This document shows, in pieces, positions 41,203 to 51,065 of a DNA stretch of 64,000 nucleotides. The DNA lies in NCBI RefSeq assembly GCF_043641665.1, contig NC_092180.1, positions 6,751,891 through 6,815,890 of the forward strand, in the 5' to 3' direction. The DNA is from Enoplosus armatus. Its lineage: Eukaryota; Chordata; Actinopteri; Centrarchiformes; Enoplosidae. Under the pieces are notes generated by a model. The model saw only the letters and a list, made by a program, of their open reading frames with translations, was not told the DNA's origin and did no database searches. The position numbers and the translations under genes are program-made. Positions within the stretch are counted from its first letter, which is position 1. The number at the start of each line of letters is the position of its first letter.

Positions 41203-41878
41203 CTTTCTGAGTGCTGCATGTTCAAGACTGACATGTGCATTAAGCGTTCAAGCCCCTCCCATTCACTGAGTCCACTAACACACACCATGCTTCAGTGCTA
41301 AATCCCATCCCAGAACAGATTCCCCAGGATTACACTGCCCCTGCATTGAATCCTTCTTATATAACACACACACACACACACATTCTGTCTGCAGATACAC
41401 ACAGACATTGTGCATATGAATACTTGCACACAAAATATGTTGTGGATTAATTATTACTAGTATAACTACAGCAATAAAAATCTTCTAATCACACAGATAT
41501 TCTCCACAGGCCTTTAGGGGAAAAGAAAACACGTCCTTTTGTAAATCTCTGTCTGCGGCCTCCTTGTGTGTGTGCGTGTGCGCGCGTGTGTTTGACCATT
41601 GTTGTGACATCAAATACAGCTGAAATAAAAGCACAAAATAAGTGCTGTGAAAATAAATCTCCTAGGGCTGTAACCCATGACCATGCACAGGATACAGATG
41701 GTGTGCGAGTGGGGGAGCATGGAAAGACAGCAAGTGTTGCAGAGCAGTGTGTGTGTGTGTGTGTGTGTTTGTGTGGGACTTGCCTGAAGTGGCCGTGTGT
41801 GTCGTCATCCTTGGAGGGGTCCAGGTCCTGTGTTGAGAGCAGGCCTGTTTCTTCGCTCTGCTCCTGCTGCTCAGTCAT
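22830..41878 (-). CDS. gramd2a: GRAM domain-containing protein 2A, complete coding sequence in ten exons
   Basis: Coding exons in transcript order: 41878-41784, 34694-34637, 32645-32573, 31603-31500, 30924-30826, 27768-27697, 27583-27527, 26756-26579, 24127-24034, 22938-22830. All junction phases agree and yield 312 residues. An acidic N-terminus (MTEQQEQSEETG) leads to the GRAM domain from about residue 55 (KYNSQYHKLF), through the segment QGRLYISRNWLCF to YVFVSLLSRDSVYD. A Ser-rich linker follows (MLKWRRKPS..SSSLPDLLG), then one C-terminal membrane segment at about 270-292 ending SSCYLAFRV, and the tail CSLEQQL. Human GRAMD2A is similar in order and close in sequence. The family protein is ER-anchored and binds PI(4,5)P2 to mark ER-plasma membrane contacts. 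Oddities: a GC donor after coding exon 1, CA/TG repeats at several splice sites, and a triple DEFP repeat. The start is the first ATG after acceptor TTTAG|GGCCAGG (exon begins 41888). Confidence 0.93.
23943..23972 (+). repeat. (GT)15 microsatellite beside gramd2a exon 9
   Basis: Perfect GT run in the intron after coding exon 9, about 60 bases beyond that exon's donor. A second short GT run at 24005-24017 lies even closer. Confidence 0.95.
24133..24166 (+). repeat. (AC)17 microsatellite at the gramd2a exon 9 acceptor
   Basis: On the gene's strand this is a (TG)17 run ending only a few bases before the TTACAG acceptor of coding exon 9. It takes the place of a normal polypyrimidine tract. Confidence 0.95.
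24590..24865 (+). repeat. Probable LINE 3' tail
   Basis: AT-rich text ending 'ggaggctacaactgcatttc', 'actgtgcaatcctgtattg', 'agacaataaagctgaacca', a tail commonly seen on fish L2/CR1-like retroelements. No coding remnant. It sits in the intron between gramd2a exons 8 and 9. Confidence 0.4.
25402..25441 (+). repeat. (CA)20 microsatellite
   Basis: Perfect CA run inside a gramd2a intron, not close to an exon. Confidence 0.95.
25560..25730 (+). mobile_element. Decayed non-LTR retrotransposon reverse-transcriptase fragment
   Basis: Reading across frame breaks, the translation resembles the C-terminal part of Rex1/L2-type reverse transcriptases: a stretch like 'YLLPIKLFMD..HFLT' followed by 'PPHLVRLHNA'. 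In intact copies this corresponds to the conserved '..YKALHGLAPSYL..' region. The frame contains stops, so it is a relic within a gramd2a intron. Confidence 0.45.
25959..25990 (+). repeat. (AT)16 microsatellite
   Basis: Perfect AT run directly after the decayed retroelement region, in a gramd2a intron. Confidence 0.95.
27659..27690 (+). repeat. (GT)16 microsatellite at the gramd2a exon 6 donor
   Basis: On the gene's strand this is a (CA)n run starting six bases downstream of the GTCAGG donor of coding exon 6 (exon end 27697). Confidence 0.95.
27835..28298 (+). mobile_element. Non-autonomous hAT-like element with 8-bp target duplication
   Basis: The element begins CAGAGGAGGAAG and ends CTTTCCACCTCTG; the ends are near-perfect inverted repeats with the CAG...CTG termini usual for hAT elements. 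It is flanked by ATTTTCAT (27827-27834) and ATTTTCAC (28299-28306), matching at seven of eight positions. It is 464 bases long and has no coding capacity. It lies in the gramd2a intron between coding exons 5 and 6. Confidence 0.75.
32646..32888 (-). other. GC-rich open frame joined in frame to gramd2a coding exon 3
   Basis: Directly upstream of coding exon 3 the same reading frame stays open for about 80 codons. It encodes a Gly/Ala/Val-rich stretch (GAGVAGGGGVAGGAGGAGAV) and then QAGRSAKELLMTLPCPSAQ, running into TVSKYNSQYHK. GC content is far above the surrounding introns. The frame has no upstream ATG; the only in-frame ATG is in ELLMTLPC. An acceptor-like TGTGTCTTGCAG lies at its upstream end. 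It could be an alternative (longer) version of exon 3, an alternative first exon, or chance. Confidence 0.35.
33005..33046 (+). repeat. (AC)21 microsatellite
   Basis: Perfect AC run in the intron upstream of gramd2a coding exon 3, next to the GC-rich block at 32.65-32.95 kb. Confidence 0.95.
35154..35184 (+). repeat. (AC)15 microsatellite
   Basis: Perfect run in the long gramd2a intron between coding exons 1 and 2. Confidence 0.95.
35852..36245 (-). mobile_element. hAT-like non-autonomous element, diverged copy
   Basis: Begins CAGGTGGACAGTAAC and continues 'taagtacttctactttta', with a core closely resembling the element at 55681-56097 ('aaaatcctgcttaca' against 'aaaatactgtttaca'). The right end is approximate. 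It is in a gramd2a intron. Confidence 0.5.
36737..36900 (-). promoter_or_regulatory. Possible alternative noncoding first exon in gramd2a intron
   Basis: On the minus strand CATACAGAG|GTAAAC gives a usable donor at 36737. It is preceded by a GC-box-like GGGGACGGGGC (plus strand, about 36871-36881) and TTAGC/GCTAGC-rich sequence. This is suggestive only. No coding sequence is present. Confidence 0.2.
37975..38265 (+). mobile_element. hAT-like non-autonomous element, 5'-truncated copy
   Basis: Ends TTTCCACCACTG. It shares with the 27.8 kb copy the internal text 'caactcatagacatctgaaa' and 'catatgttttttttat'. The left terminus was not found. Confidence 0.55.
38433..38470 (+). repeat. (TG)19 microsatellite
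   Basis: Perfect run in the long gramd2a first coding intron. Confidence 0.95.
39824..39855 (+). repeat. (GT)16 microsatellite
   Basis: Perfect run in the long gramd2a first coding intron. Confidence 0.95.
41159..41201 (+). repeat. (AC)21 microsatellite
   Basis: Long AC run preceded by a short imperfect CA stretch (41149-41158), about 600 bases downstream of gramd2a coding exon 1. Confidence 0.95.
41748..41775 (+). repeat. (GT)n microsatellite at the gramd2a coding exon 1 donor
   Basis: GT run with one interruption. On the gene's strand it is CA-rich and starts within ten bases of the GC donor at 41783. Confidence 0.9.
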
Positions 41879-42879
41879 GCTCCTGGCCCTAAACACACAA
41901 ACACGCAGCTCTATGTTAACAGCAGGCAACTCTCCGCTGGACCGTCATGTACACTTGTAAAAGAAAATGATGTTTGTTTTTGTCTCCAGGTTTGGCTTCA
42001 AAGAGAAAGAGAGAGAGAGCTCTTCTCAAAAAGTGTATGGGGCCAACAAGTGGACTCTGTATTCAAAATCAACATCGCGGTGATGCAACATTCAAAGTCT
42101 GATTCTGCTGGTTTACACATTTTACATTAAAAGTCTCTAATCAGCAAAATAAAGCCGTGTTCTTGTGCTTGTGTAAATGAGGTCAGTGACTGTCTCACCC
42201 AGATGCCTACAAAGAAACGGGGAACCTCAGAGGTTGTGCAGATGGCTGACCTGATGTGCTGCTTTGAGCTTTTAAAAATACACTTTACACTTTGAAACTT
42301 TGCAGCGCCAAATGTCTCATGAAATGAACTCTCACAGATACCAAAAGAAGACGGAGGAGGAGAAACCAAGGATGTGACCGTAACTTGTGTGAGGTGAGAT
42401 GTTTTCAAGAGAAAAGACGTACATTTCTTCATGTGGGTGGTGATTGACAACAAGAAGAGCAAAGCATGCTCAAACACACTAATGTGAACACACTCAGTGA
42501 AGGAGCGATTCGACCGAGACGCCGAAGGAAACAAATCTTCTTGTTTACCGTGGTGGATTATATGGCTCAGGTCATTTTAAGGGCTTTGTTGAAGCTGTTT
42601 TGCATATAGTTTGAAATGGATGGCAGCAAAGAGCTTCCTGTGGAGGGAAAACAAGCTCTGCAATCTCCATCTACAATGAGGCCACAAAAGCAGTGGAAAA
42701 AACAAATCAGTGATTTATATTACTCGGCTAGACTAGACAACCTTTCTTGTCGGACGTACCCCCCACACTCCTATCGGATGAGCTCAAGTACCCCTAAACC
42801 AACACCACCCATCATGTTTCAGATGTGTTGGATTTTAAACTAGATGTTAGTCAACACTATTGATTATATTTAAGTCGCT

Positions 42880-43850
42880 GTTCATTACATTTATCTATTT
42901 CAGCTGTTACCGTTTACTTTTATCCATTAACTTTAGCTAATTATTTAAATGGTTTAGCATCATTAGCTATTTCATTGCTAATTGTTATTCGTTACTGCTA
43001 GCTAACTATTTTAACTGTTTATCCATTGCTTTTAGCTAACTATATTATGTGTATCCTTTAATGTTAGCTAACTATTTCAACTATTTATATATTACTTTTA
43101 ACTATGTCAATTTTAAGCTATGTCAACTGCCTTTTCTACTATTTAACCATTACTTGTAGCTAACTGCTCAACTGTTTATCCATTACTTTTATCTAACTAT
43201 GTTATGTTTATCCTTTAATGTTAGCTTTAATGTTTCCATTACATTTGTCTACCTATTTCAATCCTATCCTATGTGAAATGCTAATCTATTATTTTTAGCT
43301 AACTATTTCAACTACTTTTAGCTATGTCAAATTTTAACCTATTATTTTTAGGTAACTACTCAAATGTTTATCCATTACATTTAGCTAACTGTGTTATGTT
43401 TATCCTTTAATGTTAGCTCACTATTTCAACTGTTTCCATCACATTTATCTACCTATTTCAACTATTTATCCATTACTCTTAGCTATGTCAAATTTTAATC
43501 TATTATTTTTATCTAACTATTTCAACTACTTTTAGCTATATCAAATGCTAATCTATTATTTTTAGCTATGCCAACTGTTTATCAATTACTTTTAACTGCC
43601 TATATTTCAAATGTTTATCCAATAACAGTTTATTAGAGAACTATTTTTACTATTTAAACATTACTTGTAGTTAAATGCTCAACTGTTTATCCATTACTTT
43701 TAGCTAACTGTGTTATGTTTATCCTTTAATGTTAGCTCACTATGTCAACTGTTTATCCATTACTTTTAGCTGTGTCAAATATTAATCTATTATTTTTAGC
43801 TCACTATTTAAACTGTTTATCTATTAGTTTTAGCTATGTCACATTTTACG
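42880..43850 (+). repeat. Degenerate AT-rich tandem array (minisatellite/satellite-like)
   Basis: Nearly 1 kb is built from variants of one short phrase, TTTATCCATTACTTTTAGCT followed by AACTATNTCAACTG, about 34 bases per unit. Several variants recur (CCTTTAATGTTAGCT at about 43050, 43210, 43400 and 43720; CTATTATTTTTAG many times). A larger block is repeated too: TACTATTTAA.CATTACTTGTAG occurs at 43137 and again at 43648, 511 bases apart, with similar sequence after it. It is placed upstream of gramd2a coding exon 1 within the putative first intron. Confidence 0.85.
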
Positions 43851-43999
43851 CACGTCCAACTGGTTGGGAATCACTGAGATAGATAATAACTAAGAATAGA
43901 AAAGCTTGAATGATCTTTTAACTGCTTTGCATTGTTGTCGTAAAACAGGACAAGTACTGGAAAGCTTTAAACTGTCTATTGTGTTTTTCCTCTCATCTG

Positions 44000-46900
44000 C
44001 ACATCAAAATCTCTCTCTTTCTTTCTTGCATACACTCACAAACAGCCACCTGCCCTGTGCCATATTTTCCTCTGGGAGAGGGGAAGTCGTTACCACCTGC
44101 CTGGCTATAATTACAGGTGCTGATGGAAATAGGCTCCTGCATGCAGTTTCCAATGTATTATCTCTAATTGGCCAGAAGCTTTACGTCAGCCACTGACCTG
44201 TTCAAACAACAGGGGCTTCCTGGTCCTTGAGGTTTTACATCTGACTGGTTATCTGTGATCACAGAGGGTTGAATGAGAGGTGAAAGGTCTGTTGTAATAG
44301 ATAAGGAAAGGGTTAGTGGGGTCACCTTAAGCCTGAGGTTAAGGGATTTGGGAGGGGTATCTGATCCCAGATGTGTGGGCCTAAGGGCAAAATAGAGCCG
44401 TGTGGTGCTGTTGCAGTTCACTTAGAAGTAGTTCACTTGTAGTTCTGCTCAGATATTCTTTGTAAGGAAATGGTTGGGTATGGAGTATTTTAATCCGATT
44501 CCCCAGAGCAGTAGCTGATGACATGGACAACATTAAAGCAAAGATTTCCACAAAATCATTAAGATGCATTCTTACATATTTTAACTGAAGAGTTACTCAA
44601 AATTGGTCAACTGCTGCAAATTAAAACATCCTGAACAACATTGTTTTTTTTTCTTGAGTTATAAATAAATAATTTCCTAAATTTGGTGAAATTATATTCC
44701 TGGGTGAAATCTCAAGTGTTTGTGTAACTGCATTCTGCCTCAACACATTTTTACTCAAGTCCTTGTTACACATGGGAAGTTAAGCTTTTCAAGGACCATA
44801 CCAGCAGCATCGAATGTTTTAGACCATGCAAACTACAAAAACTGCAAATCACATATTTTCCCTGCCTTCCAGACAACTACTGGTTCACTTTCATATGAAA
44901 ACCAGAGATGTGAAACTTGCATGAGATAGTGGACAGTTAGTCACCTTCTTCTTTGTTTAGGTAGAGAAAACAAACTCTTTATGACCTGACAGCTGGGAAT
45001 CTTTTGACACCACACTATGTCCACTGTGTCTGGCGGCCCAGGGAACAGACTTTGGATGGCTCTTTGGTTACCTCATTCACAAAATGTTTGCTTGAAGTCT
45101 GAAAACCTTATGAAAAAAATACCAGCCCTTGTGACATAGTCACTGACACAAACAGCCCTTGGATAAACACTCTCTTTATATGACTGAAAGGAAAAGCTTT
45201 TTTTGCCATGAAGATGTTTCAGTTTTTGGTCTTTTTTAATCTATGCAGGTTTCTGGGAACTGGAACTGAATGATCAAAAATACACAATAAATGTTTCCTC
45301 AGCTACACCACAACCTGCGCCTTCCTCTGCCAGTATATTATTGCACTTGTTTTATTGTACATGTTGGCGAGGAAAGCAAAAGGGAGACAGAATATACCAG
45401 ACCGTCAACTTCCCGAGGTAAATAAGCAGTAAGATGCTCATGCGTAACGCTGCTGCAAGAAAAGAACATGCCCCCTTAATGGACAAACAACCTCATTTGC
45501 AGGTCGATCCTATTTGATACAGAATCATTTAGTAAGCAAACTGTTCGGCACAACAAACTGTTCCCCACGTGGCAATTTGATCTGAAAGTTACAAATGTAA
45601 CCATGGTTCTCTGAGTGTAGAGACTTTCGGATCAAACCCTTTTTTCACACAGCTTTACTCCCACATTGGGATCTACATTAGATGGCAATACATTCATTCG
45701 CTTTTTTCTTGTTTTTTGTTTTCTGTTTTAGGAAATGAGACATCGCTAAATGCTAGCATTGAGGGTGTAATCTGATAAAGTGGGTTTCATCTTGTGGCAG
45801 ATGTTGTGCAGTGACTACTGTCCTAACTTCAGAGGGAAGTTCATTCCACCACTGTGAGGCCAGAACAGAGAGGAGTCTTGACTGAGAGTCCCACGGAGTG
45901 ACGGGGGAAAAAATGAGCTGACCCCTGTTAACCATCGGTTCATTGTGTACCTTGTTCCTGGAATAGTGTGCGGGAACAAGTTTGCTGTGTGGTAATTTCA
46001 ACAATTACAAATGAATTTTTAAAAAAATGGTCTTCAAACTAGATTTTAACACAGGGCCCCTCTTAGGAAACAGGGTCTGAACAACCACAACCATGGTAGC
46101 ACTGTCACTTCTTTCCAAAACAAACAAGCAAACAATGACTTAATCAGAACAGAATGGTCTGTATATATTATTGAACTACAAATCAGCTGCCCCCATGGCT
46201 GCCCCTCCTCCTCCTCCATGTCCTTCTTTGTCTCAGAAGACAAACATTTTGTGCTGTCACAAGACATCGTCCAATCCAATAAACTATAATCTTGTTAAGG
46301 TTGCTAGCCACTGAGATTGTTGCTGAAGAGTTCATGCACTCTCTCTGCCTCCGGTCACTCATTTCCCTCTAGCCCAGTGCCACTAAATTGTTGTTATTTG
46401 ATGCATATAACTTTAAATTTCTCTTTCTCAAGTCCAGTTTTAAGGTTACACTGTTCTACGTCAGTTATAAGCTTCTTGTACACATATAGTACAAGCTATT
46501 GAAGCTACAATCACAGGTGCTACAAACAAACAAGGTCACTAACAGCCAATGGTTTTCCCAAGATTTGCCAAGTACTGTGCCAATCAATATAGAACTTTTT
46601 TGTGTACAGGACTGTCAAGTCTACACGCCTTAAGAAGACTCCCCAGCAAGACAGCAGCCAAACAGCTTTGTAAGCAATGTGGTCTGCATTGTTTACAGTG
46701 GGTGTGTAGAAGCAAAGGTTTAAATTTGTCTGAAAAGCTGAAGGTGGGTTTGTCTTATTATTAGAGAAAATTAAGGCTGTCTGCGGTTTCAGAGGCAGTC
46801 CACGTGAGAGATTTCTCTCATATGTGAGGGTTAAAAGAAGAGTGTTCTTATAAGAAATAAAGACATCCAATCCATGCCTAAGACACTTTTGCACCTTACG

Positions 46901-48019
46901 TATATAATTTTAAATCTTGGCATTTTTCTTTAAATTGTACCAATTGTCCCTGGATTGTTTTCCTTATTGTTGGACATTAACTTTACTTGGTCTCCTGGCA
47001 TTTCACACACACACACACACACACAGAGTCTGTGAAACTGCAACAGAAGCACAGCCTTTGGACTCTGCACTCGGCACTGCTTGAGACCTCCTGAAATAAC
47101 CTCTTCATTGTGCAAGTACCTCAAAACAGCCTTTGATGACAGAAGTGTGTCTTTAAGCCAGCACAAGGCACCAAATGTTCTTCTTGCTTAAGACCATTTG
47201 GAGCACAGTAATAATGACTGTTTAGGGTGAAAGGGTGAATCCAGAAGGGATTTCATGGAGGAAAAAGTAAAACTGAATAGTTTTGTACAAAACCAATTAC
47301 TCTGGTCACTGTTTGTGTTGTCTCATTAAGACGCATAATGTCATTTGGCCATTTTCTATTTCAATTTGTATTGGGAAGTGTTCCCTTTAGCACTTGATGT
47401 AAGCTATATAGTAATGTCTTATAACTGTCAGAAAACTATGCTGGGCAGAAGTCATCTCATTTTACTCACATTTTCCCCTTTAAAAGACTTCTTTGAATAG
47501 GCCTAAATATACATTTTATTTATATTTTTATTTATAGATGTATATGCATCACTTTCCTTTCTAAATAAATGGCGTCAAGTTTGTCACGAGAAGCCAGGTT
47601 CAAGAAGCGGAACAGAAGCGATTCTTCAAAATAAAATGGAAAAAAATTCACTTTTAGAATAAATATTAAATATGCAGTGCAACAGGGCAATACAATAATT
47701 AGTTATGTTGAATCATAATTCAAATATCATAATGAAACGGCTAACGGGAGAAATTGCACAAATTCTGATAAAAAATAATTACTTACAAATATTCTACAGC
47801 ACTTTTTGCGTTTATGAATGTCAATAAGAACTCAGAATATACTTGCATTTGGTTTGAATATATAACTACACACCAGTATCCACTAATAAAAACAATATAC
47901 TTATGCCTATTTTGGAAGTTTGTGCATTGAAGTCCAGAATTTGTCACTAGCGCTTTTATTTTGAAATCGTCACCGGAAGCCCCGCTCTTCCTCTCGCTAG
48001 CTTAACATCGCTCACCTAC
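44000..48019. other. Non-coding stretch in putative gramd2a first intron
   Basis: Apart from the LINE-like fragment at 45.75-46.0 kb and an AC microsatellite at 47004-47025, I see no supported feature. The open frame of 124 codons at 46520-46894 (minus) has no family resemblance. Confidence 0.5.
45745..46000 (-). mobile_element. Possible decayed non-LTR retrotransposon fragment
   Basis: The minus-strand open frame (83 codons) reads SRLLSVLASQWWNELPSEVR and then VVTAQHLPQDETHF. The phrase SVLA..WWNELPSEVR.A resembles a conserved stretch near the end of fish LINE ORF2 proteins. It is isolated, has no splice sites and is not followed by related sequence. Confidence 0.4.
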
Positions 48020-48350
48020 CTGTAGCTCACAAGCTGCCGCGACCTTTTTCGCCGTGTTGTCGCCTCGTAGCTCCACGAAACTCCTCTGGTCTGTGCTGCA
48101 TGTCTCGGTCAAACCATTAGATGTTCTTTATCCACGAAAAACTGACCAAACAAACTTCAGTTCGGCCCAAATTATGAGAGCTAAAGCAGAGAGAGGGACG
48201 TGTTGACGGAGCTGTAACCTCCTCAGAAGTGTGTGTGTCCTGTGTGAGGTGGGTTGAGCTTACCTATAGCCCAGTGTGGGCTGTTTACACACTGCCAAGG
48301 GATTAAACGGCGGCTATTTTCTTCCCACAGTCGCCCAGAATAACATTACG
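48020..48350 (-). promoter_or_regulatory. gramd2a: Probable gramd2a promoter and 5' noncoding exon
   Basis: A locally CpG-rich block (cgcgaccttttt, cgccgtgttgtcgcc) contains CTACAG|GTAGGTGAG on the minus strand, a strong donor ending an exon at 48020. An ETS motif (ACCGGAAG) lies just beyond, near 47973. The gramd2a coding exon 1 has a clean acceptor ten bases before its ATG (TGTGTTTAG|GGCCAGGAGC), so at least one upstream noncoding exon must exist, and this is the best candidate. Linking the two is inference. Confidence 0.45.
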
Positions 48351-48465
48351 ACTGCTCGTTAATAATAAGTGATAGGATATGACTGCAAGAGCTTCTGTAG
48401 TTTGTCTTTTAATAGTGAGGTCATGGCTGCTGAGTTTCCTCCTACAGTAATGTATACCCATCAGG

Positions 48466-49295
48466 CAGTGGTGGGAGAGGTACTCAGATCCAAAAGTACT
48501 AATACCACACTGTGAAAATACTCCACTACAAGTAAAACTCCTGCATGCAAAACATAACTTATGACAGCATTGTCTGCTAAAGTGAATGTACTCATTATGC
48601 AGAAAAATGGTCAGTGTTTCACTATTATATATGATGCTTTTGGATTAATATTACTGCTGCATTAATGTTGCATTTTACTGATTTAATCTACAGCAATGCA
48701 TATTATTAATATGACCATATTCTATAAGATACGTCTTTTCCCATAAGGGAACACTTCATCCTTCAGTTTCTTAGAAACTTCAAGTGAGGGAAGAGGTATT
48801 GAGATATTTTACTCAAGTAAATTACAAGTAAAAGTCCTGCATTCCAAATCCAGATCAAGTAAAAATACTTTATTACTTGATTATTAGCATTTATTTAAAG
48901 TATCAAAACTATGCCTTATGCAAAATTACCATAATGTACAGTATATCATTGGAATATTATTAATGATGCATGTATGTAAGCAGCATTTTGTTGTCAAAGT
49001 AGAGATACGTTTAACTACTTAATATACTGTAATATAGTTTAATTTATAAGAATGCATCATATTTTTTAAACTGACAATGTTTTACATGTAAAATCTTCGC
49101 CTGAAAAAGTAACTAGTGACTGCGGCTGTCAGATAAATGTCGTGAAGTAATGAGTGCAATACTTCCCTCTGAGGTGTAGAGCAGTAGAAGAAGAAAGTAC
49201 TGTAGCAGAAAATGGAAATACTCAAGTAAAGTACTTCTTGAGTACTTCAAAAGTGTATTTAAGAACAGTGCTTGTGTAAATGTATACAGTTACAT
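48466..49295 (+). mobile_element. Two adjoining hAT-like element copies
   Basis: The first starts CAGTGGTGGGAGAGGTACTC and carries 'ctccactacaagtaaaactc'. The second begins near 48785 with 'gggaagaggtattgagat' and 'tacaagtaaaagtcctgcat', and ends near 49295 with 'acattccattactggg'. They belong to the same family as the copies at 27835 and 55681. Exact ends and target duplications are not clear here. Confidence 0.55.
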
Positions 49296-50281
49296 TCCAT
49301 TACTGGGTGTGTGTATGTAACCACAGTCCATAGAGATTTGCACACATTATAGATTAAGCAAATAATGATGAAAATGACAGTAAGAGAGTAGAGTGATAAT
49401 AAGCAATCTAGCTGCAGTCGTCTCTACGGTACAGAGCTACAAACATTCAAGCATCAGCCATCTGTCACGTTACAGAGAGTTCAGGCTCTCTGGTGAAAAG
49501 ACAGAGGCACTTTTCACTATAAATGCCGCTGGAAAAATACTCCCACCCGCCCTAATGAGTATCAACTCTTGTGCGACTTGATTGCAATCTAAACCCTGCT
49601 ACAAAGGTGGGCCACATTCGCTCTGCAATGCCAAGAAGCAGGTCTGTCAGCTGTGAATCGCAAACTTTTTAAACAGAGTTCCAGTCATGGCTGAATCACC
49701 TGTGTCCAAGCTGCAAAAACATTTGTAATATGTAGAGGAGAAGAAGTCTGGAAATTCATGATGAAATATCCAGAACTGCTGACAAAGAAGATTTGACACA
49801 CACAGATGGTAAATGCTGCAGAGGTGATTAAATCCCGTCACTCGGTCGTTTTTTAATTTGTCGTTCATTTTTTAAAGTGCACGTACACGTCTGATACCCA
49901 ACAGCAAAAACTCTTGCAAACTCAGACTGGACGTCCTAACTGTAAGTTAAATGTCTCCTTGTATATTTATATATTTAATATTTTCTCATTATTTTTTTTA
50001 TTTTAAGTCTCGTTTTCTAGATATAGACACTGAATGCTATTCATAATATGTATGTATAAAAGTTACTTCTCCATCCACATTACATTTGTCCCGGTTGAAA
50101 CGTCCCTCTGACACATCTAACGCTCCTCTGTGATTGGTTCAGATGCAATAAGGGCCATCAACTAAGCATCAATTGCTTTTACCTGGAATCACCTTGTCGG
50201 CGTGACAAGCACATCACACATTCAGTACCCTCAGTGGACTTCCTGTGTGGTGTTGACTGACCTGGCTCTGCTGGCTGCTAT

Positions 50282-50422
50282 CCTCTGACTGCAGTTACCA
50301 TGAGGGTGGCGGTAGTGGGGGAGCTGGTAGTATCTGTCCTGGCCTGGGGCCTCGTCGGCGGGCAGGGCCTTAGGGCTGGCTGCGTAAATAGTGCATCCCA
50401 TGAACACCTCCTGGAAGTCACC
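50282..50422 (-). CDS. Unassigned exon-like open stretch
   Basis: I do not recognise this. On the minus strand an acceptor, CTCGCCGTAG (preceded by a pyrimidine-rich tract), opens a stop-free stretch of about 45 codons reading DTEGDFQEVFMGCTIYAASP, continuing through ADEAPGQDRYYQLPHYRHPH and ending at a donor, CATG|GTAACT. The third codon positions are mostly G or C, unlike the surrounding AT-rich DNA. It lies between the ends of gramd2a and znf609. It cannot be joined in frame to gramd2a coding exon 1. The plus strand is also open here (from ATG at 50300), starting with a hydrophobic MRVAVVGELVVSVLAWGL. It may be an exon of a small or lineage-specific gene, an upstream exon of gramd2a, or a chance GC-rich patch. 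Confidence 0.3.
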
Positions 50423-50859
50423 CTCAGTGTCCTACGGCGAGCGGAGAAGAGCCGTCCTCAAGGTATCCTTCCTCTGTGCGGCCTGTCCTGATGCCAGCCA
50501 GCTGCTCTGTGGAAAAGCCATTGGCTCAGCACATTGCTATCTTAACCCCTCCTTCCCTCTGAATCTCTCCTCCAGCCAACCTCCCTCTCTCTCTCTCTCT
50601 CTCCCTCTCTCTCCGGCCCTCCTCCCTCTGCCGAACTGAGAGCATAGAGGATAATCAGATTTCACATTTACACTCAACAAAATCATCCCCGGCGTAATCA
50701 CTCCCCGTCACTGATGTTGCATTATGCTAATGCACAGAGCGCACTCTCAGTTCAGGAGCATTAGGGGCAGTTAAAAATATCCCAACTGACTGAGAGAAGT
50801 GAATGCCACAGCACACGCAGATCAAGTTTTAACAGCGTGTACTTTGCAACTAATTATTA

Positions 50860-51065
50860 TTTTATTTTTCAATCCATTAGAGTATTTTGTTCAGTCCATA
50901 AATTAGTGACAAAATGCTCAATTTGCATAATGTGTCTGATCAACTGTTGAAAACTCAAAAGATGTTCAATTTGAAATTATATAGAGCTGAAAAAAGAAGC
51001 AAAGCCTCACGTTTGAGAAGCATGTGCCAAAGATGTTTTTGACTTAAAGATCCCCTCAGACATGT
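50860..51065 (+). repeat. Dispersed repeat, same family as 10975-11240
   Basis: Shares the text 'gaagcaaagcctcacgtttg' and surrounding words with a fish element of the ATTAATC-ended type. Partial copy. Confidence 0.4.

Noticed and set aside
41489..41929. Single 146-codon frame including the gramd2a start
   Set aside because: It reads through the GC donor into a CA microsatellite (HTHTHT) and begins upstream of the acceptor; only 41784-41878 is coding.
42127..42534. 135-codon open frame on the minus strand
   Set aside because: No family resemblance, no paired splice sites, composition like the surrounding DNA; a chance frame in non-coding sequence.
46520..46894. 124-codon minus-strand frame
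   Set aside because: No recognisable domain and no conserved motif; AT-rich non-coding surroundings.
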